Part shown: one piece after another, positions 33,536 to 43,419 of the stretch
Numbering within the stretch: the stretch's first letter is position 1
How the letters are laid out: every line of letters starts with the position of its first letter
DNA from: Thiocapsa bogorovii
GTDB taxonomy: Bacteria > Pseudomonadota > Gammaproteobacteria > Chromatiales > Chromatiaceae
DNA: 64,000 nucleotides
Assembly (NCBI RefSeq): GCF_021228795.1
Contig: NZ_CP089309.1
Location: forward strand, 1,612,001-1,676,000
Direction of reading: 5' to 3'
Made by a program: the position numbers and the translations under genes
Notes under the pieces: generated by a model
Told to the model about the DNA's origin: nothing
What the model saw: the letters and a program-made list of their open reading frames with translations, nothing else
Database searches by the model: none

Positions 33536-34231
33536 TCACTCCGTGGTGCTCGCATCCCCATCGGCCACCCCCGCAATCAACTCCTGCCCCTCGTTGCGGA
33601 CATTCCCAACCGCTCGCGAGACCGGGTGCATGGTGAGCCGCTCCTCCGGACAGGGAATCAGCAGCTCCGAGAGCCGAGCCGGATCGGTCGCGGGGTCGAG
33701 CCAAACATCCACAACATCGGGCGCCAGGATCACCGGCATCCGGTCATGCAACGGTTGGAGGCGGGGATTGGCCTCGGTGGTCACGATGGTGAAACTGTCG
33801 ATCACCTCTGCGTCCGCAGGGCGGGTCCAACGCTCCCAGAGACCGGCGAAGGCGAGGACCTTGCCGTCCGAGGCATGGACGAAGTAGGGCTGCTTGCCGT
33901 CCGGGCGCTTGGCCCACTCGTAAAAGCCGTCCGCGGGAACGATGCAGCGCCGCGCTCGGTAGGCCGCCCGAAATGCGGGCTTCTCGGCCAAGGTCTCGGC
34001 GCGGGCGTTGATGAGTCGGGCGGCGATCGTCTCGTCCTTGGCCCAACTCGGGAGCAGGCCCCAGCGAAGGGCCTGGAGGACCCGCTCCCCGCTCGGGCGC
34101 CGACGGATCACCGGCAGCCATTGCGTCGGAGCGGCATTGTAGCGCGGGGCGAGACCCTCGATCTCGAGGCTGGCACCGAAAAGGTCGGCGATGGCATCGG
34201 CGGGACTGTATTGGGCGTAGCGTCCACACAT
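33536..34231 (-). CDS. SRAP family abasic-site protein (YedK/HMCES)
   Basis: 231 residues from ATG 34231, because the protein must begin MCGRYAQYS so that Cys2 becomes the N-terminal catalytic residue forming a covalent crosslink with abasic sites in single-stranded DNA. Other signatures: RYNAAPTQWLPVI, RWGLLPSWAKDETIAARLIN, NARAETLAEKPAFRAAYRAR, RCIVPADGFYEWAK and LHDRMPVIL with the active histidine. The frame is open 35 codons further, through a 7-bp tandem repeat, but that region is not protein-like. Confidence 0.95.
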   Translation of the reverse strand: MCGRYAQYSPADAIADLFGASLEIEGLAPRYNAAPTQWLPVIRRRPSGERVLQALRWGLLPSWAKDETIAARLINARAETLAEKPAFRAAYRARRCIVPADGFYEWAKRPDGKQPYFVHASDGKVLAFAGLWERWTRPADAEVIDSFTIVTTEANPRLQPLHDRMPVILAPDVVDVWLDPATDPARLSELLIPCPEERLTMHPVSRAVGNVRNEGQELIAGVADGDASTTE

Positions 34232-34252
34232 GGACGTGGCCTCCTCCGAATC

Positions 34253-34301
34253 GGTGTCGGGTGTCGGGTGTCGGGTGTCGGGTGTCGGGTGTCGGGTGTC
34301 G
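34253..34301. repeat. GGTGTCG tandem repeat, seven copies
   Basis: Seven exact 7-bp units run from 34253 to 34301, beginning 22 bp upstream of the SRAP start codon. On the minus strand they read CGACACC. Copy number could vary between strains. Confidence 0.9.
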
Positions 34302-34687
34302 GGTTGATCGAACGCCGGCAAGGCCGCCCGAGTCAATTGCGATTCAGGATCGAATGTTCCTGATGCTTTACGACATGGGCTTGCACATCAGGTTCTGTGG
34401 GCCTGCATCGAGCCGATCAGGGCCTTGGCAAAAGGCGTAGCGATCGGCGTCCAAGGCGGCGAAAAGCGGGACCATCGGCGTTTACTCGGGCATCGGCGGG
34501 ACCATGATGCGCCCTGCGGCGGTACGCCGCGAAGCCATCCAGTTGCGGTCGCCCGTCGACTCGGTGCAGTCTTTCCCGGGGGCTACCAGACCGAAAACGC
34601 ACGACGTCCCGGCAAACTGTACACCGCAGGTCTTCCGCACCAACGTGCTCGGAGCCCTCGGCGCGATTGAGGGATCCTGAAACGGTG
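34302..34687. other. Intergenic region, no gene recognised
   Basis: 386 bp between the divergent SRAP and AsmA-like genes. A plus-strand frame is open to 34680 but has no start or family resemblance. It presumably holds both promoters. Confidence 0.4.
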
Positions 34688-37681
34688 ATGAACAAGCTCC
34701 TATCCCGATCGATTGGCGCGCTGCCGGTCCTGGCGGCACTTTACCTGGTTTGCTTCAATGTGACGCTGAACCTGCCGACGACGCGCGCCTTCCTGAACAC
34801 GCTGCAGCCGGAGCAATTCCGGGTCACCTGGAAGCGCGCCTGGAGTCTCTATCCACTGCGCGTCGAACTGGACGGCGTCTCGGCCGACGGTCAGACACCC
34901 ACCGAACAATGGCAGGTCGATGCCCGGCGCGCGGCGGCGTCGGTGTCGCTGCTGCCGCTGCTGAGGGGCGAGATCCGCGTACACGACCTGGACCTCGAAG
35001 ACATCGACCTGCGCCTGCGGCCGCGCCCTCCCGCCGACGGCTCCCGAGACGCCCTGACCGAGTTCTTTCCCGTGATTCGAGACCGCGATCCCGATGCAGC
35101 CGCGGAGGCGGCGCCGGAAGACACGAGCGGAACACTGGTGCTGGAGATCGACGACATCCAGGTCCGGGGCGAGCACAGCTTCTGGGTGTCCCATATCCGC
35201 GGCAGCACACCCGGCGCGGTCCGCGGCAGCTTCCGCATGGAGACCGCTACCGGCCGGCTGGCCTTGGCCGGCGGTGCGCTTGACCTGACACTGACCTCAT
35301 TGACGATCGGGCCGAAAGAGGCCGTCACCGATGCCGCCGCCATCGCGGGGACGATCGACATCCCGCCGTTCATCGTATCGGAGACCAATGGACTCGAAAT
35401 GATGCGCGTGCCGGAATTGGATGCGCGGATCGACCTACCGGTTCAGAACCTGGATTTCCTGGCCCTGCTGATGCCGCTCCTGGACGAGATCGGCTTGAAC
35501 GGCCGCGGGCGCCTGCGCGGCCGTCTCGTCTTGTCGGCCGGAGAGATCCTGGGCGGGACCGATCTCGTCGTCGAGGCACACGCGCTGGCGATGGACCTCG
35601 GACGTTACGACTTCAGCGGCGACGGCACGATCGAGCTGAAGGTGGATCCGCAAGACGAGGCGCAGGCGGACCTGCTGGTCCGCTTCGAGCAGGTCCTGGC
35701 CGAGCTCGAGGCCGACAGTGCCGCCGGGTCGGACGACGCGCAGGTGCTCTTCACGGGTCGCGGGCTGACCGCCCGACTTCATGCGGCGGAGGTCGATCCG
35801 ACCACCACATCGACCGCAGAGCGGGTCCAAGATCTGGTCTCCGAGGTCGAATTAGGGTTCAAACTGGACATCCCGTCCATGGAGGCACCCGACCTCGCCG
35901 TCTACAGCCGCCTGTTCCCGGAGGACTGGGATCTGGCCTTGCTGGGCGGCACCGGCACGGTCGCCGGCGCTCTGGAGGCCTCGGGGGACCGGTTGTCATT
36001 GAACCTGGATCTTGCCTCCGAGGAAGCCGATCTGCGCTACAGGGACTATCAGGCCAACGCGGATCTGCTGCTTCGACTGCGGGCGCGAATCGACGACGGT
36101 TCGACAGCCAGCCTGCGGTTGGACGGCACCGAGCTGCGCATCGAGGATGCAAGGCTTGCCGTCAAGCATGGCGAAGGGAAGACACGACACCCGTCGGAGC
36201 GGCACCTGTCGTCCAAGCCTTGGCGAGCGCATATCAAGATCTCGGAGAGCGCCTTGCGGCTGCTCGTGTCCCCCGGACATGCCGATTCAGATCCAATCCC
36301 TGCCATCGCCGAAACGCTGCAGGACAAGGGCTTCGGGGCTGTGCTGGCCGGAGCCGACGGTCGCCTGTCGGCGGTCTTGAGCGTCTCCGAGCTGGACTGG
36401 ATCGCCGAGCTGCTGGAGCGCCCCCTGGGCCTGAGCCTGGCCGGCACCGGCGAGCTCGACACCGAGATCGTCTTGACCAACGGCCGAGCCGAAAAGGGTA
36501 CGACCCTGAACATGCCCCGCGAAAGGCTCTCGCTCGCCATCCTTGAGCATCGTGTGGACGGCATGGGGACGGCCAGCCTGCGCATGGAGCAGGGTGGCAA
36601 GCGGCCTCGGTTTCGGCTGGACCTTGCACTGGACGATGCGCGCTTGCGCCGGCGCGACGAGCCCGAGCCGAGCATCGGCGAGGTGCGCTTGGATGCCGAA
36701 ATCGTGATGACCGACACCCTCGCCCACGGCGGCGACTCTGCGGACATCAACCTGACGCTCCATTCCGCGCGCGTTCGGGACATGAGCATCTACAACGCCT
36801 ATCTGCCTCCGAGCACACCCCTATCGCTGGTCTCGGGCGGAGCGACCCTGGCGGGCGATCTGCGCTTCAGCCCGAATCGCGCCGAGGGACAGCTGCTTCT
36901 GGAGGGAGAGGACATTCGCGTGAAATGGGACCGGCAAGAGTTGTCGGGCGACTTGAGGGTCGATCTTTTGGTCCGCGACGGCGCCGCGAAGGATCTGCGC
37001 TTCGACATCACCGGCTCGTCGGTGATGCTCAAGGGCTTTCGGGTGGCCGGAGAGTCCGGCTCGACATCGGCACCGGATTGGCATGCCCGCCTCCAACTGG
37101 ACGAGACACAGGTCCGTTGGCACAAGCCCATGCATCTGACCACCCAAGCCTATGTCACCGTCAAGAACACCCGGCCCTTCGTTGATCTGCTGGACAGCGT
37201 ACGCGGCAAACACGAGTGGATCGACAACCTCCTGACCCTGGAGAATCTGGCCGGTCATCTGCGGCTGGCCGTTGACGCGGACAACGCAATCATCGAAGAC
37301 GCCATGCTCGGCGCCTCGGAGCTCGGCATCCACGCCAAGGGGCGCTCCGCCCCTTCCGCTCGGGAGGCCATGTTGCTCCTGCGATGGCACAACCTCAGCG
37401 GCACCATGGAGCTGCAGAACGGGCAAAAACACTTCGATATCGTCGATGCACCTGCCCGTTTCGCCGCCTACAGGCCCGGCAAGACACCGCTGTCGGAGCT
37501 CGGCACGGAGCACACCGTGCCTAAGGAAACCTCCGGCACCCAACCGTCTTCGGGCGCCATGGCACACGACCGGACGCCCTTCGATGATGGCGACAGGGAT
37601 GGGCCTGCGACCCGCACACCAAGAAGCAGGGACCATCGGCCAGGGTCGACGCAAAACCCTTTCCTGGACCATAGTCTGTGA
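34688..37681 (+). CDS. Large AsmA/YdbH-like envelope protein
   Basis: 997 residues from ATG 34688. One N-terminal membrane helix (IGALPVLAALYLVCFNVTL) anchors a long periplasmic region made of repeated beta-rich segments (VELDGVSADG, VHDLDLEDIDLRLRPRP, LSLNLDLASEEADLRYRDYQ, FDITGSSVMLKGF). This is the style of AsmA-superfamily bridge proteins that move phospholipids between membranes. Length is near E. coli YdbH (879). The C-terminal ~60 residues are low-complexity and may be non-native. The family call is by architecture; substrate unknown. The gene stands alone. Confidence 0.65.
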   Translation: MNKLLSRSIGALPVLAALYLVCFNVTLNLPTTRAFLNTLQPEQFRVTWKRAWSLYPLRVELDGVSADGQTPTEQWQVDARRAAASVSLLPLLRGEIRVHDLDLEDIDLRLRPRPPADGSRDALTEFFPVIRDRDPDAAAEAAPEDTSGTLVLEIDDIQVRGEHSFWVSHIRGSTPGAVRGSFRMETATGRLALAGGALDLTLTSLTIGPKEAVTDAAAIAGTIDIPPFIVSETNGLEMMRVPELDARIDLPVQNLDFLALLMPLLDEIGLNGRGRLRGRLVLSAGEILGGTDLVVEAHALAMDLGRYDFSGDGTIELKVDPQDEAQADLLVRFEQVLAELEADSAAGSDDAQVLFTGRGLTARLHAAEVDPTTTSTAERVQDLVSEVELGFKLDIPSMEAPDLAVYSRLFPEDWDLALLGGTGTVAGALEASGDRLSLNLDLASEEADLRYRDYQANADLLLRLRARIDDGSTASLRLDGTELRIEDARLAVKHGEGKTRHPSERHLSSKPWRAHIKISESALRLLVSPGHADSDPIPAIAETLQDKGFGAVLAGADGRLSAVLSVSELDWIAELLERPLGLSLAGTGELDTEIVLTNGRAEKGTTLNMPRERLSLAILEHRVDGMGTASLRMEQGGKRPRFRLDLALDDARLRRRDEPEPSIGEVRLDAEIVMTDTLAHGGDSADINLTLHSARVRDMSIYNAYLPPSTPLSLVSGGATLAGDLRFSPNRAEGQLLLEGEDIRVKWDRQELSGDLRVDLLVRDGAAKDLRFDITGSSVMLKGFRVAGESGSTSAPDWHARLQLDETQVRWHKPMHLTTQAYVTVKNTRPFVDLLDSVRGKHEWIDNLLTLENLAGHLRLAVDADNAIIEDAMLGASELGIHAKGRSAPSAREAMLLLRWHNLSGTMELQNGQKHFDIVDAPARFAAYRPGKTPLSELGTEHTVPKETSGTQPSSGAMAHDRTPFDDGDRDGPATRTPRSRDHRPGSTQNPFLDHSL

Positions 37682-38099
37682 GACGATCGCCATGGCGGCC
37701 GACGGTCATTGGTTGCTCTTCGTCGTACGGACCAGGCGTTCGATCCTCGTGCCGCCCGAACCGAGTGCGCCTCTCTTCATGGCGGTCGTCGGAAACCAGG
37801 CGGTCGCGGCCTCGATATGTGCGCCGACGGGAACGTCATCACCACACCCATCAGATTGAGCACCCAGACCCATGCGGCTTGCGAGGAATGCCGACATCGC
37901 CCCGACTACGGCCGTCAGCGACGCGAGCAGGACGGGCGGACTGGTCTGGATTCGGGTCGCCTCGGCGGACAGCGACCCCTAGAACCCCGACAGCTAAAAC
38001 GGGATCGACCCCGTTCGGGGCCCACTCTGCGTCTTTGCGGTGAAAACCGGAATGGGTCCATTCTCGGACCCGACCGACCGAAACGGAGGAGACACCCCG
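37682..38099. other. Region with no recognised gene
   Basis: 418 bp. Overlapping frames exist on both strands but none resembles a known family. AACGGAGGAGA at its right end is the ribosome site of the aldehyde dehydrogenase gene. Confidence 0.4.
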
Positions 38100-39464
38100 A
38101 TGCCACTTCAATCCATCAACCCCTGCAACGGCGAGGCCTTGGAGCAGATCGAGACGATCGACGAGACTGCGCTGGAGGCCGCGCTCGACGCGGCGGCGCG
38201 AGCCGCATCCTCTTGGGGCGCCCGGACCGTCGCCGAGCGCACACGCCTCCTTCACGAGGTCGCCGGGCTCTTACGAGCCAGAACCCCGGATCTGGCCCGG
38301 CGGATGACCTTGGAGATGGGCAAGCTGAGCGGCGAGGCCGAGGCCGAAATCGGCAAATGCGCGCTGGTTTGCGACTACTATGCCGAGAACGCCGAACAAC
38401 TGCTCGCCGACGCGTCGACCGCCTCCGATGCATCGCGCAGCATGGTCGTCCATCAGCCGCTGGGGCCCGTACTCGCCGTAATGCCCTGGAACTTCCCCTT
38501 CTGGCAGGTATTTCGCTGCGCCGCACCCGCGCTCGCGGCCGGCAATCCGGTCCTGCTCAAGCATGCCTCGAATGTCCCGCGCTGCGCCCTGGAGATCGAA
38601 CGACTCTTTGAAGACGCAGGCGCCCCGGACGGAGTCTTCAGCACGCTGCTGATCGACGCCCGCGGCGCGGAGGCTGTCGTCGCCGACCCGCGCGTGCGCG
38701 GCGTAAGCCTCACCGGCAGCGACGCGGCGGGCCGACGGGTCGCCTCCATCGCCGGCGAGAATCTGAAGCGGACGGTGCTCGAGCTCGGCGGGTCCGACGC
38801 CTTCGTCGTCTTGGAGGACGCCGACCTCGACGAGGCCGTCGCGACCGCCGTGCGCTCGCGTTTCATGAATGCCGGACAGAGCTGTATCGCGGCCAAGCGA
38901 TTCATCGTCGTCGATGCGATCGCCGAGACGTTCCTCGCGCGTCTGCGTACCGCGATCGAGGCACTTGTTCCGGGCGATCCCCTGGACCCGAGGACCACCT
39001 TGGCACCGCTCGCGCGTGCGGACCTTCGCGACACGCTCCATGAGCAGGTGCTCGCCAGCCTCGACGCCGGGGCACGCTTGGTCGTCGGCGGACAACCCTT
39101 GGAACGCCCCGGCTGGTTCTACGCGGCGACCTTGCTCGATGCCGTCGGACCCGGCATGCCGGCCTACGACGACGAGCTGTTCGGTCCTGTGGCGGCGGTT
39201 CTGCGCGCGGCCAACGAAGGCGAAGCGCTCGAGATCGCCAACGACACCCGGTTCGGGCTCGGCGGCAGCGTCTGGACGCGCGACAGTGCGCGCGGCGAGC
39301 GTTTTGCACGCCGGATGGCGTGCGGTTGCGCCTTCGTCAACGGACTGGTCAAGAGCGACCCCCGCCTACCCTTTGGCGGGATCAAGGAGTCGGGTTACGG
39401 ACGCGAGCTCGGCGTGCTCGGCATCCATGAGTTCGTCAACGCCAAGACATTGTGGGTCCGCTAG
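38100..39464 (+). CDS. NAD(P)-dependent aldehyde dehydrogenase, succinate-semialdehyde type
   Basis: 454 residues from ATG 38100, with GGAGGA 12 bases upstream; the GTG at 38040 is less likely. Catalytic Glu in RTVLELGGSDAFVVL and catalytic Cys in MNAGQSCIAAKRFIV, plus cofactor segments VMPWNFPFWQVFR and GVSLTGSDAAGRRVA. The ending DPRLPFGGIKESGYGRELG is typical of GabD/Sad-type semialdehyde dehydrogenases. It probably oxidises succinate semialdehyde to succinate; exact substrate uncertain. Single gene. Confidence 0.93.
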   Translation: MPLQSINPCNGEALEQIETIDETALEAALDAAARAASSWGARTVAERTRLLHEVAGLLRARTPDLARRMTLEMGKLSGEAEAEIGKCALVCDYYAENAEQLLADASTASDASRSMVVHQPLGPVLAVMPWNFPFWQVFRCAAPALAAGNPVLLKHASNVPRCALEIERLFEDAGAPDGVFSTLLIDARGAEAVVADPRVRGVSLTGSDAAGRRVASIAGENLKRTVLELGGSDAFVVLEDADLDEAVATAVRSRFMNAGQSCIAAKRFIVVDAIAETFLARLRTAIEALVPGDPLDPRTTLAPLARADLRDTLHEQVLASLDAGARLVVGGQPLERPGWFYAATLLDAVGPGMPAYDDELFGPVAAVLRAANEGEALEIANDTRFGLGGSVWTRDSARGERFARRMACGCAFVNGLVKSDPRLPFGGIKESGYGRELGVLGIHEFVNAKTLWVR

Positions 39465-39570
39465 GAGCTGTCGGACCGGGACGCTCGTCGTCCCGTAGGA
39501 TCAGCACAGCGGAGGGATCGCGTGGGGAAGCGGTTCGTGTGTCCAGCTCGCTATCCGCGCTGTTCAACGA

Positions 39571-39632
39571 GATCCGGCAGTGGACCACTGCGTGTTTCAT
39601 GCAAGGCTTCGACGGCCTTGACGATCGCCTGC
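39571..39632 (+). repeat. Dispersed repeat, copy C (partial)
   Basis: GATCCGGCAGTGGACCACTG then CGTGTTTCATGCAAGGCTTC resembles the first ~45 bp of copy A with several changes. It diverges further on and shares CGATCGCCTGC with copy D. Confidence 0.5.
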
Positions 39633-39753
39633 GCCCGAGGACTCGCCGGCCGGCGAGGCACCAGTGTCCGAAAGTTGATCGGCGCATCCCTGTGTCGCCC
39701 AGCAGCACCCGCAGTCAATTTGACTTTCCGTCAGGTCACCGACGCCGATAAAT

Positions 39754-42111
39754 ATGAAGATTCGGATCCTTCGCCTTCTGTTCGGCGTCGCTTCAGTCGG
39801 TCTAATCACGGGCATCGCTGCCTGGTGGCTGATTCGGGGCAGTCTGCCGGTGCTGAATGGCGAGCTTCCCGTAACCGGTCTGGGTCACCCCGCGACCATC
39901 GAACGCGATGAGCAGGGTGTTCCCACGATTCGCGCATCGACGCGACGCGACTTGGCTTTTGCGACGGGTTTCGTGCACGGGCAGGATCGTTTCTTCCAGA
40001 TGGACATGATTCGCCGTCAGGCGGCCGGGGAGCTGTCGGAGATGTTCGGCGCGGCGGCTTTGCCGCTCGATAAGCGTTACCGCTTTCATCGATTCCGTGC
40101 GCGTGCTCAGGCCGCCTTGCAGACACTCACGCAGCCCGAGCGGGCCATACTCGACGCCTATGCCTCCGGCGTGAATGCGGGTCTCGGGAGTCTCTCGGTC
40201 CGTCCTTTCGAATACCTGTTGTTGCGTGAACAGCCGAAGGCATGGGGGACCGAGGAAACGCTGCTCGTCGTCTACGCGATGTTTATGCAGCTCAACGACG
40301 ACAGGGCACGAGGCGACGTACAACGCGGGCTTGCGAAGTCTGTGCTTCCGACGAACGTCTATGCCTGGCTCTATCCAGCCGGCACGACCTGGGATGCCCC
40401 GATTGTCGGCGGACCGATCGAGCCCGTTCCGATCCCGGAGGCCGATGACGATGCGCTCCGCGGCGTCGAGCTCATCCCGAATCCGGCGACAGAGCAGGAC
40501 AGCCCTGCGCTCGCAGGCAGCAACAACTGGGCGGTCGGCGGCGCGCTGACCGATCACGGTCGGGCGCTGGTCTCGAACGACATGCACTTGGGCCTCTCGG
40601 TCCCGAATATCTACTACCGGGCTCGCCTGATCACGACGGGCGAGGGCGAGCGAGACGTGACCGGGGTCTCTTTGCCCGGCACGCCGTTTGTTGTTGCCGG
40701 CAGCAACGGCCGCGTGGCGTGGGGATATACGAACAGCTACGGCGACTGGTCCGACGCGGTCGTGCTCAGGCCGGGCGCAGCGGCCGGTACCTATCGAACG
40801 CCGGACGGCGACGAGGCGTTTGTCGAGCATCGGGAATGGATCAACGTCAAACGGGCGGATCCTGTCGAGTACAGGATCCGGGAAACCCGATGGGGCCCCG
40901 TCGACGAAGGCAATCGATTTGCCGGCAGCGAAGTGGCGGTCCGCTGGCTGGCTCACAGTCCCCGCGCCCTCAACCTGAGTATTCTGGATCTGGAAACGGT
41001 TGCAGACCTTGAGGCTGGACTCGACGTCGCGAATACGATAGGCATGCCGCCGCAGAATTTTGTGGCGGGCGATGCGCACGGCAATATCGGCTGGACCATC
41101 GCCGGCCGGATCCCGGTGAAGAGCGGATACGACCCGATGGTTCCCGCCGACTGGAGCACTGGCGGAGGATGGACAGGATGGCTGGATGCAGCCGACTATC
41201 CGCGGGTCATCAACCCGGAGTCGCATCGGATTTGGACGGCGAACGCGCGCGTCCTAGACGGTGACGCGCTGCGGAAGATCGGAGATGGCGGCTACGACCT
41301 TGGGGCGCGGGCGAAGCAGATCAGGGACCGGCTCTTCGAGAAAGACCTCTTCACGCCGGAGGACATGTTGAAGATTCAGCGCGATCACGAGGCGCTGTTT
41401 CTCGGCCGCTGGAGAACATTGCTGCTTGAGGTTCTCGTCTCCGGCGGAAGCGAGATGGACGAGTATCGGTTACTGGTGGAGAACTGGATTCCCGCAGCGT
41501 CCGTCGATTCCGTCGGCTATCGGCTGGTGCGTGCGTTCCGGTTGCAGGTGCGGCAGAAGGTATTTGCTGCGCTGACCACTCCGGTGCGGGATGTCCATGG
41601 GGAGAATGTGGATCTGCTGATCAGTCACCAGTTCGAGGCGCCTTTGTGGTCCATTCTGACGGAGAAGCCACGGCATCTGCTGCCTGCTGATGTCGAGAGC
41701 TGGGACGCACTGATGCTCGCCGCGGTGCGCGAAAACATCGACAGCTTCGAAAAGCGCTTCGAGGGTGCTCTGTCTCAACGGACTTGGGGCGAGCTCAACA
41801 CCGCGCGCATCGCCCACCCGATCAGTCAGGCCGTTCCTTGGCTGTCCGGATGGCTGGATATGCCACGCGAGGCCCTGCCGGGCGATGCGAACCTGCCGCT
41901 CGCACAGAGCCCGGATTTCGGTGCCGCGCAACGGTTTTCCGTTTCTCCCGGTGACGAGGCCAACGGTCTGATGCAGATGCCGACCGGCCAAAGCGGCCAT
42001 CCGATGTCGCCTTTCTACCGACGCGGCCATGAAGACTGGGTTTCCGGTACCCCAAGCCCGTTCCTGCCCGGGCCGACGCGCCACCAACTGACGCTGAAAC
42101 CTGCTCGTTAG
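39754..42111 (+). CDS. Penicillin acylase family (Ntn-hydrolase) amidase
   Basis: 785 residues, the usual size for a precursor cut into alpha and beta chains. An N-terminal signal anchor (LLFGVASVGLITGIAAWWL) leads to the alpha chain (ERDEQGVPTIRASTRRDLAF, GFVHGQDRFFQMDMIRR). The cut site and nucleophile lie in LAGSNNWAVGGALTD, with Ser256 as the new N-terminus of the beta chain. HLGLSVPNIYYRARL and FVVAGSNGRVAWGYTNSYGD are conserved. It hydrolyses amides, possibly acyl-homoserine lactones; substrate unknown. Periplasmic. Convergent with the lipocalin gene, overlapping by 4 bases at the stops. Confidence 0.93.
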   Translation: MKIRILRLLFGVASVGLITGIAAWWLIRGSLPVLNGELPVTGLGHPATIERDEQGVPTIRASTRRDLAFATGFVHGQDRFFQMDMIRRQAAGELSEMFGAAALPLDKRYRFHRFRARAQAALQTLTQPERAILDAYASGVNAGLGSLSVRPFEYLLLREQPKAWGTEETLLVVYAMFMQLNDDRARGDVQRGLAKSVLPTNVYAWLYPAGTTWDAPIVGGPIEPVPIPEADDDALRGVELIPNPATEQDSPALAGSNNWAVGGALTDHGRALVSNDMHLGLSVPNIYYRARLITTGEGERDVTGVSLPGTPFVVAGSNGRVAWGYTNSYGDWSDAVVLRPGAAAGTYRTPDGDEAFVEHREWINVKRADPVEYRIRETRWGPVDEGNRFAGSEVAVRWLAHSPRALNLSILDLETVADLEAGLDVANTIGMPPQNFVAGDAHGNIGWTIAGRIPVKSGYDPMVPADWSTGGGWTGWLDAADYPRVINPESHRIWTANARVLDGDALRKIGDGGYDLGARAKQIRDRLFEKDLFTPEDMLKIQRDHEALFLGRWRTLLLEVLVSGGSEMDEYRLLVENWIPAASVDSVGYRLVRAFRLQVRQKVFAALTTPVRDVHGENVDLLISHQFEAPLWSILTEKPRHLLPADVESWDALMLAAVRENIDSFEKRFEGALSQRTWGELNTARIAHPISQAVPWLSGWLDMPREALPGDANLPLAQSPDFGAAQRFSVSPGDEANGLMQMPTGQSGHPMSPFYRRGHEDWVSGTPSPFLPGPTRHQLTLKPAR

Positions 42112-42548
42112 GCGCTTATACCGCACCGCGCAGCGGATCGACCCGAGATCATCGCCCAGCGGTACTCGGGGTCGAGCGCGAAGACGTGATGGCCGCCGTA
42201 GAAGGGACCGAAGAAACTGACCTTCAGGCTGCCGACGTCCGGCGTGGACTGGAAATAGGCGAGGCCCTCGGCCGTCTTCCAGACGCCCTTGGCGGGGTCG
42301 TAACCCCGGTTCAGCACGGTAAGTCCCCCGTCGTCGCGCCGGCTGTAGGTCGCGGTCACCTGTTCCCTACCGCGCTCGAAACTGTGGTCCAGACGGGCGA
42401 TCTCATGCCAGGTGCCGCGGTAGCGCTCGGCGTCGAAGCCCCGCACCGGCTCGATGCCCTCCGGCACGCCGGTGCAGCCGCCGGCCAGCAGGATCGGGAG
42501 CAGGAGCAGGAGGAGGAAGACCGGACGCAGTGACCGACGAGGATTCAT
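42108..42548 (-). CDS. Blc-like lipocalin lipoprotein, C-terminally truncated
   Basis: 146 residues from ATG 42548. A lipoprotein signal (FLLLLLLPILLAGGC) gives lipidated Cys25. The lipocalin core is clear: RYRGTWHEIARLDHSFERG, VTATYSRRDDGGLTVLNRGY and VSFFGPFYGGHHVFALDPEY. After YRWAMISG the sequence turns to SAARCGISA and stops, ~25 residues short of Blc (177). The lost part contains the last strand and C-terminal helix. The truncation lies where the gene meets the 3' end of the penicillin acylase gene, so a rearrangement there is likely. Confidence 0.75.
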   Translation of the reverse strand: MNPRRSLRPVFLLLLLLPILLAGGCTGVPEGIEPVRGFDAERYRGTWHEIARLDHSFERGREQVTATYSRRDDGGLTVLNRGYDPAKGVWKTAEGLAYFQSTPDVGSLKVSFFGPFYGGHHVFALDPEYRWAMISGRSAARCGISA

Positions 42549-42782
42549 CGAGGGTGTCGAGTGGAGTGGATTTCGGCGTCGTGGGCCCGTTCTTCGAGCG
42601 ACATGGCCTGCTCGGACGGTCCTCCCTTTAAGATGCCCAATGGCACACAGTGCGTGTCGACACGCCAGCCGAGTTCCTGAAGGTTGCACTATGAGACGCC
42701 AACCCGACCGCTTGCGCTCGCGCGCGTGGATCGCAGATCCTTTGCCGGCTCGAGCAGACACCGCAATAGGAGCAACACGCCG

Positions 42783-43379
42783 ATGTGGGACAACCGCTAC
42801 GCCGAGGACGACTATGCCTACGGCACCGCGCCGAACGACTTTCTGGTCGAGCAGGCGGATCGGCTGCCGGAAGGGCCGGTCCTGTGCTTGGCCGAAGGCG
42901 AGGGACGCAACGCGGTCTGGTTGGCCGCGCGCGGCCACGCGGTGACCGCGATGGACGCCTCCGCCGTCGGGCTGGAGAAGGCCCAGCGTCTGGCCGCCGA
43001 GCGCGGGGTGCGGATCGAGACGCGCTGCAGCGATCTCGCACACTTCGAGATCGCGCCAGAGGCTTGGTCGGGCATCGTCTCGATCTTCGCGCATGTGCCG
43101 CCGGACCTGCGCCGCATGGTGCACCGGCGCGTCGTGGAAGGGCTGCGACCGGGCGGCATCCTGATCCTGGAGGCCTACACCCCGCAGCAGCTTCGCTTCG
43201 GCACCGGCGGTCCGCCCGTGGCCGAACTCACCATGGATCTCGCCTCGCTGGAAGACGAGCTTGACGGCCTGGTGTTCGAGGTCGCGCGGGAGCGCGAGCG
43301 CGAGGTGTTCGAAGGGCGCTACCATCAGGGACGTGGTCATGTCGTTCAGATGGTGGGGCGCAAGCCGGCTGGCGCCTGA
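42783..43379 (+). CDS. Class I SAM-dependent methyltransferase (TehB/UbiE-like)
   Basis: 198 residues from ATG 42783. MWDNRYAEDDYAYGTAPNDF then LCLAEGEGRNAVWLAARGHA (motif I with E-G-E-G-R-N), VTAMDASAVGLEKAQRLAA and IVSIFAHVPPDLRRMVHRRV. It matches the small SAM methyltransferases often annotated as tellurite-resistance-like. Methyl acceptor unknown. A decayed partial copy of the same gene lies at 48695-48875. The next gene begins soon after. Confidence 0.9.
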   Translation: MWDNRYAEDDYAYGTAPNDFLVEQADRLPEGPVLCLAEGEGRNAVWLAARGHAVTAMDASAVGLEKAQRLAAERGVRIETRCSDLAHFEIAPEAWSGIVSIFAHVPPDLRRMVHRRVVEGLRPGGILILEAYTPQQLRFGTGGPPVAELTMDLASLEDELDGLVFEVAREREREVFEGRYHQGRGHVVQMVGRKPAGA

Positions 43380-43419
43380 TCGAACCGGCAGGACGCCCGG
43401 CCGCGACAACACTCGGGCG

